Of a stretch of DNA of 26,135 bases, positions 21,624 to 26,135 are shown one piece after another (the first letter of the stretch is position 1; every line of letters starts with the position of its first letter). The notes below the pieces were generated by a model. It was not told the origin of the DNA, did no database searches, and was given only the letters and a program-made list of their open reading frames with translations. This DNA comes from RPQJ01 sp963732415. GTDB lineage: Bacteria > Pseudomonadota > Gammaproteobacteria > Steroidobacterales > Steroidobacteraceae. The stretch lies in the NCBI GenBank assembly GCA_963732415.1, contig CAVSZK010000002.1, forward strand, positions 1 through 26,135, given 5' to 3'. The translations under genes and the position numbers were made by a program.

Positions 21624-23517
21624 GCGCCTGCCTGTGCTTGCAGCCGCGTGCCTCTCGGCACTGCTGATGATCTCGCATCAGCAGGCTACGGCCGGCCAGG
21701 CCGCTTCCGCGCAGGCGGCGGCGCAGGCCGGCTTGCTGGAACCTGCCAAGGCGGCAATTCGAATCAAGAACTACGGCGCCGCGGCGCAGCTGCTCTCGGA
21801 GCAGGCCGCGCGGGACAATGCGGACGCGCAGTACCTGCTCGGTACTCTCCTGCTGTCGGACCTGCTCCCGCAACCGGACAGGGAGCGCGCGCAGGCAATG
21901 TTCGAGGCGGCCGCGCGCAATGGGCAGGCGAGCGCGGCGCTCGCGCTGTCGGCAATGGCGTCCACGGGCGACCCGCGCGATCCCGACGGCGCGCGCAGGT
22001 GGCTCGCGCGCGCCGCCGAACTCGGTGATCCCGCGGCGATCGACATGCTGCAGCGTGGCATCCTGCCGCTGGAGTTTCGCGTCCAGGATTCACTGGCAGA
22101 CGAGGAGTCGCGGCGGATCGAATTGTGGCGGGCCGCCCGGCGTGGCGATGTCGCGACACTGTCGATGCTGGCCACTGCCGAGCGAGTGAATGCACCCGAC
22201 GATTTCGGTCGCACGCCACTGCACCATGCTGCTGACGGCGGGGCGGCGGATGGTGTCAGTCTGTTGCTCGAGCGCGGCGCAAATCTGGAGGCGATCGATC
22301 AATACGGCGTAACGCCGCTGATGCTGGCCTGCGCCGCGGAGCGCCCAGATGCCTGCGGCATCCTGCTGCAGGCGAAGGCGAGCGTTGCGGCGGCGGATCG
22401 CTCAGGAAATACAGCTCTCGCATACGCCGTCCGGAGCGGCCGCGTGCAGCAGGCGAAGGATCTCCAGGCCGCCGGCGCGGCGCCGGTGCGCGCATCGATC
22501 AGCGCCTCGGCCGGACCGGTTGATCACCTGCAGCGAGCAGCCACTGATGCCTACGCCGGTTGGCCGGACGTGGTGGTTGCGGCAAGTCGCAAGGATCCCG
22601 CCAGCCTGCGCGACTTGCTGGCGCGAGGCGGCAACCCGAATGCCACCGCACCTGGTGGCCAGACCGCGCTGCTGGCGGCGGTCGAGGCCCAGTCGACCGG
22701 TGCTGCGGAACTGCTGCTCGGCGCGGGCGCAGATGCATCCGCCGCGGATGCACAGGGCAATACGCCACTTGCGGCGGCAGTTCGCAACGGAAAGCCGGCA
22801 CTGATCGAACTGCTGCTGCGCCACGGCGCCGACCCGAACGCGCACGCCGCCGATGAGTCGCCGGCCCTGCTCGTTGCAGTTGCCGGTAACGATCCGCGCG
22901 CCGTGCGGCTTCTGCTGCAATCAGGTGCCGACGCCAATGCAAGTGGGCCCTCCGGCACCACACCGCTGATGGTCGCGGCGGCGCGTGACGAATCCGATAT
23001 CGCAGGACTGTTGCTCGTGGCGCATGCGTCGCCGACCGCCACGGACTCGTCCTCAAGGACGGCGCTGTGGCTGGCGGCGTGCGGCAACTCGACGGCCACG
23101 CTACCGATCCTGATCAAGACGGGCGCCGCGATTGATGTCGCGGACAAGGAGGGCGTTACTCCGTTGTCATGTGCCGCTGCGCGCGGGCACACGGCGGTTG
23201 TCGAGCGGCTGGTCGGCGCTGGCGCCAGCCTCACGTCGCGCACGCGAGCCGGGGACACGCCGCTAATGCTTGCCGCGGCTGCCGGACAAGCCGAAAGCGT
23301 GCGTCGGATGCTGGCTGGGGGCGCCGATGCAAACGAGCAGAACCGCCTGGGAGACACTGCGCTGATCCTGGCGAGCCTGTCGGGAAGCGCCGAAACAGTG
23401 CAAGCGCTGCTGGACGCTGGCGCAAGCCGCAAGCTTCGCAATCGCGACGGGGCGACCGCGAGCGACGCCGCCAAGGCGCGCAATTTCGACAGCGTTGTCG
23501 CGCTGCTCGAAAAATAG
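21610..23517 (+). CDS. Exported SEL1/ankyrin repeat protein
   Basis: The protein is 635 aa. It begins 14 bases before the stop of the flavoprotein gene, so the two are translationally coupled. A signal peptide (RLPVLAAACLSALLMISHQQATA) directs it to the periplasm. Residues about 45-150 are SEL1/TPR-like (NADAQYLLGTLLLSDLL, NGQASAALALSAMA, RRWLARAAELGDPAAIDML). From about 165 to the end run 13 ankyrin repeats of the G-x-T-P-L-x-x-A-A...LL-x-x-GA form, the last ones being the most regular (EGVTPLSCAAARGHTAVVER, AGDTPLMLAAAAGQAESVRR). It is a protein-binding scaffold with no enzyme motif. Its coupling to a redox gene suggests a partner-binding role in the same system. The TAG stop lies inside the palindromic repeat that follows. 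Confidence 0.85.
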   Translation: MGRPERLPVLAAACLSALLMISHQQATAGQAASAQAAAQAGLLEPAKAAIRIKNYGAAAQLLSEQAARDNADAQYLLGTLLLSDLLPQPDRERAQAMFEAAARNGQASAALALSAMASTGDPRDPDGARRWLARAAELGDPAAIDMLQRGILPLEFRVQDSLADEESRRIELWRAARRGDVATLSMLATAERVNAPDDFGRTPLHHAADGGAADGVSLLLERGANLEAIDQYGVTPLMLACAAERPDACGILLQAKASVAAADRSGNTALAYAVRSGRVQQAKDLQAAGAAPVRASISASAGPVDHLQRAATDAYAGWPDVVVAASRKDPASLRDLLARGGNPNATAPGGQTALLAAVEAQSTGAAELLLGAGADASAADAQGNTPLAAAVRNGKPALIELLLRHGADPNAHAADESPALLVAVAGNDPRAVRLLLQSGADANASGPSGTTPLMVAAARDESDIAGLLLVAHASPTATDSSSRTALWLAACGNSTATLPILIKTGAAIDVADKEGVTPLSCAAARGHTAVVERLVGAGASLTSRTRAGDTPLMLAAAAGQAESVRRMLAGGADANEQNRLGDTALILASLSGSAETVQALLDAGASRKLRNRDGATASDAAKARNFDSVVALLEK

Positions 23518-23549
23518 GTGCCTGGCACCTATTTTAGGAGAATGTCCCC
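23511..23549. repeat. REP-like modular palindromic element, copy 2
   Basis: It is a perfect 25-base palindrome with 12-base arms (23511-23535) around GGTGCCTGGCACC, then AGGAGAATGTCCCC (23536-23549). The same blocks occur at 9428-9504 but in another order, and here only one arm of the GGAGAATGTCCCC hairpin is present. The element fills the whole gap between two convergent genes. It contains the TAG stop of the ankyrin gene and abuts the TAG stop of the LOG gene. Confidence 0.7.
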
Positions 23550-24256
23550 TATCCTCCGTTGCGCACCAGGCGCACGACTTCTTCGGCGGTTTCCGCACGA
23601 TGGATGACGTGGGTCTCGTCGACGCTGATCGTGCCGCTCCCGACCATCGCGTCGCGCACGAACCTGTCGAAGTGATCCCAGAAACTCCCCCCGACCGCGA
23701 TCAGCGGAAAGTGCTCCAGCTTGCCGGTCTGCATCAGTGTCGCAATCTCGAAGGCCTCGTCCAGCGTTCCGAAGCCGCCAGGCATGACGACGAAAGCGCA
23801 GGAGTACTTCACCAGCATCACCTTGCGCGCAAAGAAGTGCTCGAACTTTATGAACCGGTCGAGGTACTGGTTGGGTTTCTGCTCACGCGGCAACTCGATA
23901 TTGCAGCCGAGGCTCACGCCGCCGGCCTCCTTTGCGCCGCGGTTGGCAGCTTCCATGATGCCCGAACCGCCTCCGGTCATCACCGCGTAGCCGGCCTTCG
24001 CGAGCGCTGAGCCGATTTCGCGGGCCAGGCCGTACTGCGGGTGGTCCTCGCCGAATCGCGAGGATCCGAACACAGTCACGCATGGCTGTGTCGTCTCGAA
24101 ACTCTCAAAGGCCTGGAGGAACTCCAGGAAGAATCGTACCGCGCTCGCGAGGTCGGCCTCGCCAGGACGCCGGCCCGACAGGAACAGTTTCTCGGCGCCT
24201 TCCACGCGATCGAGCAGCGATGGAGTCGCCGGGGGCACGGGCTTGTCTTCTGCCAT
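23549..24256 (-). CDS. LOG-family (TIGR00730-type) nucleotide-binding protein
   Basis: The protein is 235 aa from the start MAEDKPVPP. AGAGG lies about nine bases before it. Rossmann fold with the family motifs GGGSGIMEAANRGA (95-108), RK at 144-145 and PGGFGTLDE (159-167). The motif PGGxGTxxE and the Arg mark the active site of LOG proteins, which release the base from nucleoside 5'-monophosphates (cytokinin activation in plants, nucleotide salvage or clean-up in bacteria). Older annotations call these lysine decarboxylases, which is incorrect for this motif. An in-frame ATG 16 codons upstream gives an N-terminus with no family similarity. Convergent to the ankyrin gene. Confidence 0.88.
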   Translation of the reverse strand: MAEDKPVPPATPSLLDRVEGAEKLFLSGRRPGEADLASAVRFFLEFLQAFESFETTQPCVTVFGSSRFGEDHPQYGLAREIGSALAKAGYAVMTGGGSGIMEAANRGAKEAGGVSLGCNIELPREQKPNQYLDRFIKFEHFFARKVMLVKYSCAFVVMPGGFGTLDEAFEIATLMQTGKLEHFPLIAVGGSFWDHFDRFVRDAMVGSGTISVDETHVIHRAETAEEVVRLVRNGG

Positions 24257-24414
24257 GGGATCGGACCTCTTCGATCTGCAAGCATTGTCCCGCGCGCCAG
24301 ACATTTGTGGCAGTACGTGTTGCGCGTAGACTTCACCGCTCCCGTGACGCCGCAGTTCGCGATCGGGGGAGGCAGCCTGTCTGCGCCATTACATTCACCC
24401 AGGAGGAGTCCGGA

Positions 24415-24792
24415 ATGATCGGCTACGTAACCCTAGGCACCAACGACCTGCAGCGTGCCGCGGCCTTCTATGACGCCCTGCTGGGCGAGATCGGGGCGGG
24501 ACGGTTCATGGAGTCTGAGCGCCTGATTGCCTGGGCGGTCGCGCCGGGCAAGCCGGCGCTCGGCGTCTGTATTCCCTATGACGGAAACCCCGCCACGACA
24601 GGCAACGGGACGATGGTTGCGCTGGTCGTGGACAGCAACGAGAAGGTGGACGCCGTGTACCGCAAGGCCATCTCGCTGGGTGCGAAGGACGAAGGCGCCG
24701 CGGGTCCCCGCGGGATTCCCGGATTCTATGCCGCGTATTTCCGCGACCCGGACGGGAACAAGCTGAACTGCTACTGCTGGGCGCAGGGCTGA
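24415..24792 (+). CDS. VOC-superfamily (glyoxalase/dioxygenase fold) protein
   Basis: The protein is 125 aa, preceded by a strong AGGAGGAG (24401-24408). It has two beta-alpha-beta-beta-beta modules: GYVTLGTNDLQRAAAFYDAL at the N-terminus and VDAVYRKAISLGAKDEG followed by FYAAYFRDPDGNKLNCYCW at the C-terminus. This is a common single-domain VOC subfamily. The first metal His of glyoxalase I is replaced by Thr, and the Glu after DPDGN is Asn, so the classical metal site is not complete. Enzymatic function is therefore uncertain. Transcribed alone, convergent with the dimethylargininase-like gene. Confidence 0.85.
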   Translation: MIGYVTLGTNDLQRAAAFYDALLGEIGAGRFMESERLIAWAVAPGKPALGVCIPYDGNPATTGNGTMVALVVDSNEKVDAVYRKAISLGAKDEGAAGPRGIPGFYAAYFRDPDGNKLNCYCWAQG

Positions 24793-24793
24793 C

Positions 24794-24807
24794 GCGCCGA
24801 CCGGCGC
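24794..24807. terminator. Short GC hairpin between convergent genes
   Basis: GCGCC-GACC-GGCGC (the arms can extend to 6 bp) lies in the 25-base gap between the VOC gene and the opposing hydrolase gene. There is no T-run, so termination is only suggested by position. Confidence 0.3.
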
Positions 24808-24817
24808 AGGACAGCCG

Positions 24818-25576
24818 TCAAGCGAAAATCACGCTGCAGCAGGTAACAGCGCCCTCGGCTTTCTCCATCTCGGACACGCCCACCGCCAGTACCCGGAGGC
24901 CGGCGGCCTGGAGCCGCGCGCCGGTGCGGGGTGCCGAGGCGGAATGCACGACCGTGTCGTCGATGCAGACCGCGTTCGCCGCGTGGGGCTCGCCTGGCGC
25001 TACGGCGACGAAGCGCATGCCCGGCCATGTACCGCGATCCACCCAGTCGTCGTTTATCAACAGCGTATCGGTGCTGACAAGTGTTACGGCGCTCTTGAGG
25101 TGCAGGCAGCCCCGAAGCTGGACCGGTACGACCGTGTATCCATGGGGTCCAACGGCGGCGGCAAGCTGCCCGATACCTTCGGTATTCGAGCGGCCAGATT
25201 GTCCGACAAATATTCTGCGACCCACCCGCAGCACGTCGCCGCCATCCAGAGTTCCCGGGTCCTCGATGCGCACGCAGCGGCGATGGCACTCGAGCACCGT
25301 GGCGACCGACGTCACTTCCGGGCGGCGCGATTCCGCGCCCGGGCGGGTGATGACCGCGATTTCGTCCAGCACGACAGCCGTGTCCTCGACGAAAACGGAA
25401 TCCGGCAGGTCTGGTTCAGCGGCAAGCTCGACGAGCCGGCACCCGAGCGACGCCAGGGTCCGGGAATAGCTCTGGTGCTGCTCCTTGGCGAGTGCGACAT
25501 CGATCGGCAAACGGGCGAGATGGGTAAGTTCGCAGCGCGCCATGGCGGAGCTGACGGGTCGGATCAGGGCATGCAT
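24818..25576 (-). CDS. Dimethylargininase-like amidinohydrolase (DDAH family)
   Basis: The protein is 252 aa. DDAH turns N-omega-methylated arginines into citrulline plus methylamines through a Cys-His-acidic triad. Visible are the substrate loop PDSVFVEDTAVV (58-69), PGTLDGGDVL (107-116) with the acidic residue, CLHLKSAVT with His159, AANAVCID, and the C-terminal SEMEKAEGAVTCCSV with nucleophile Cys246 followed by Cys247. The wording LDGGDVL, LHLKS and TCCSV resembles animal DDAH more than the Pseudomonas enzyme as I recall it. Length is typical for the family. The start ATG has only a weak ribosome binding site. Cytoplasmic, no signal. Arginine deiminase is less likely because it is much longer. 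Confidence 0.85.
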   Translation of the reverse strand: MHALIRPVSSAMARCELTHLARLPIDVALAKEQHQSYSRTLASLGCRLVELAAEPDLPDSVFVEDTAVVLDEIAVITRPGAESRRPEVTSVATVLECHRRCVRIEDPGTLDGGDVLRVGRRIFVGQSGRSNTEGIGQLAAAVGPHGYTVVPVQLRGCLHLKSAVTLVSTDTLLINDDWVDRGTWPGMRFVAVAPGEPHAANAVCIDDTVVHSASAPRTGARLQAAGLRVLAVGVSEMEKAEGAVTCCSVIFA

Positions 25577-25642
25577 GGGCGCAGATTATGCTACGTCGGG
25601 CGTTCCCGGTTTAAGATCCGGGTCATTCGAGTTGGCCTGATC

Positions 25643-26135
25643 GTGCAAGTCTTCACAACCATCCTGCCAATGCTGCTCCTCTGCGCGCTCGTGCCGGTCC
25701 GGGCCGCCGCGGAATCGCTCGTCGTATATGCAGCCGGCGACATTGCCGAGTGCAGGGGCAAACCCGCGGAGGACTCCAGCGCGGCGCGCACCGCCGGGCT
25801 CATTCCCGTCGGCGCAACAGTGCTGGTGCCCGGCGACACCGCGTATCCCTACGGCACTACGGCGACTTATCAGTCGTGCTACGGGCCGACCTGGGGTGTG
25901 CACCTGGCGAACACGCTGGCCGTGCCTGGCAACCATGATTACCCGGAGGGCAGCAGCGACGACTTCCGGCGCTACTTCGGGATTGGCACCGAGGACCGGA
26001 ACTACTTCGCGAGGCCGCTTGGCGACTGGCTCGTCATTGGCATCGACAGCCAGTTGATCGGCGATGCGCTCGAGCGCGAGTACGAGTGGCTGGCGAAGAC
26101 ACTCGAGGACAACTCGAGCCAGCGTTGTACGCTCG
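25643..26135 (+). CDS. Secreted calcineurin-like metallophosphoesterase (3' truncated by window)
   Basis: The first 164 residues are present; the frame is open at the window end. The start chosen is GTG (25643), which gives a signal peptide (VQVFTTILPMLLLCALVPVRAAA). The ATG at 25670 would shorten the signal too much and has no ribosome binding site. The metallophosphoesterase motifs follow: YAAGDIAEC (first metal site), VLVPGDTAY (GD), and VPGNHDY (GNHD). Histidines of the later GH-x and GHxH motifs would be beyond the window. The first Asp is in GD-x-A instead of the usual D-x-H, as in PhoD or purple-acid-like relatives. Substrate is unknown. A small hairpin CCCGG/CCGGG (25605-25622) precedes it. 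Confidence 0.8.
   Translation, partial: MQVFTTILPMLLLCALVPVRAAAESLVVYAAGDIAECRGKPAEDSSAARTAGLIPVGATVLVPGDTAYPYGTTATYQSCYGPTWGVHLANTLAVPGNHDYPEGSSDDFRRYFGIGTEDRNYFARPLGDWLVIGIDSQLIGDALEREYEWLAKTLEDNSSQRCTL

Overview
The window is GC-rich with tightly packed genes. It carries a yqjD-yqjE-yqjK type cassette, an OmpR-type two-component pair, a DUF5666 lipoprotein, outer-membrane beta-barrel and SPOR-type proteins, and REP-like palindromes. Together these point to a Gram-negative proteobacterium, most likely a gammaproteobacterium. No rRNA, tRNA or other marker fixes the family.

Layout. (1) 1-6001, plus strand: the tail of a Gln/Glu-rich coiled-coil protein, a structured non-coding stretch, a lipoprotein of six DUF5666-like repeats, a secreted protein of unknown function, and an overlapping response regulator/histidine kinase pair. 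A nearly identical GAAA-tetraloop terminator follows both secreted-protein genes. (2) 6019-7011, minus strand: a yqjD/yqjE/yqjK-like membrane-stress cassette. (3) 7458-9413: a VLCAD-like acyl-CoA dehydrogenase. (4) 9503-20125, minus strand: a six-gene, almost gap-free operon reading TPR membrane protein, diheme-type cytochrome b, 21-heme cytochrome c, 58-heme cytochrome c, outer-membrane beta-barrel with AMIN-like/SPOR/TPR front end, small lipoprotein. (5) 20316-23517, plus strand and divergent from (4): a membrane-anchored ferredoxin/flavin reductase whose domains look circularly permuted, translationally overlapped by a secreted SEL1/ankyrin protein. (6) 23549-26135: LOG-family protein, VOC protein, dimethylargininase-like hydrolase, and the start of a secreted metallophosphoesterase.

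The centrepiece is regions 4 and 5, which read as one redox system. In the proposed scheme, NAD(P)H or ferredoxin electrons (flavoprotein) or quinol electrons enter the diheme cytochrome b in the inner membrane. They pass to the 21-heme cytochrome, built of seven triheme modules, then along the 1420-residue cytochrome, built of about 26 diheme repeats (57 CXXCH plus one CXXXCH). The beta-barrel and lipoprotein would form the outer-membrane end. All hemes appear to have a matching extra His, as expected for bis-His low-spin wires. The family assignments of individual domains are fairly firm. The conduit function is inference from gene content and order. I do not recognise this combination as a named system.

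Two copies of a modular palindromic element lie where convergent genes meet: 9428-9504, between the acyl-CoA dehydrogenase and the end of the cytochrome operon, and 23511-23549, between the ankyrin gene and the LOG gene. They therefore bracket the redox cluster exactly.
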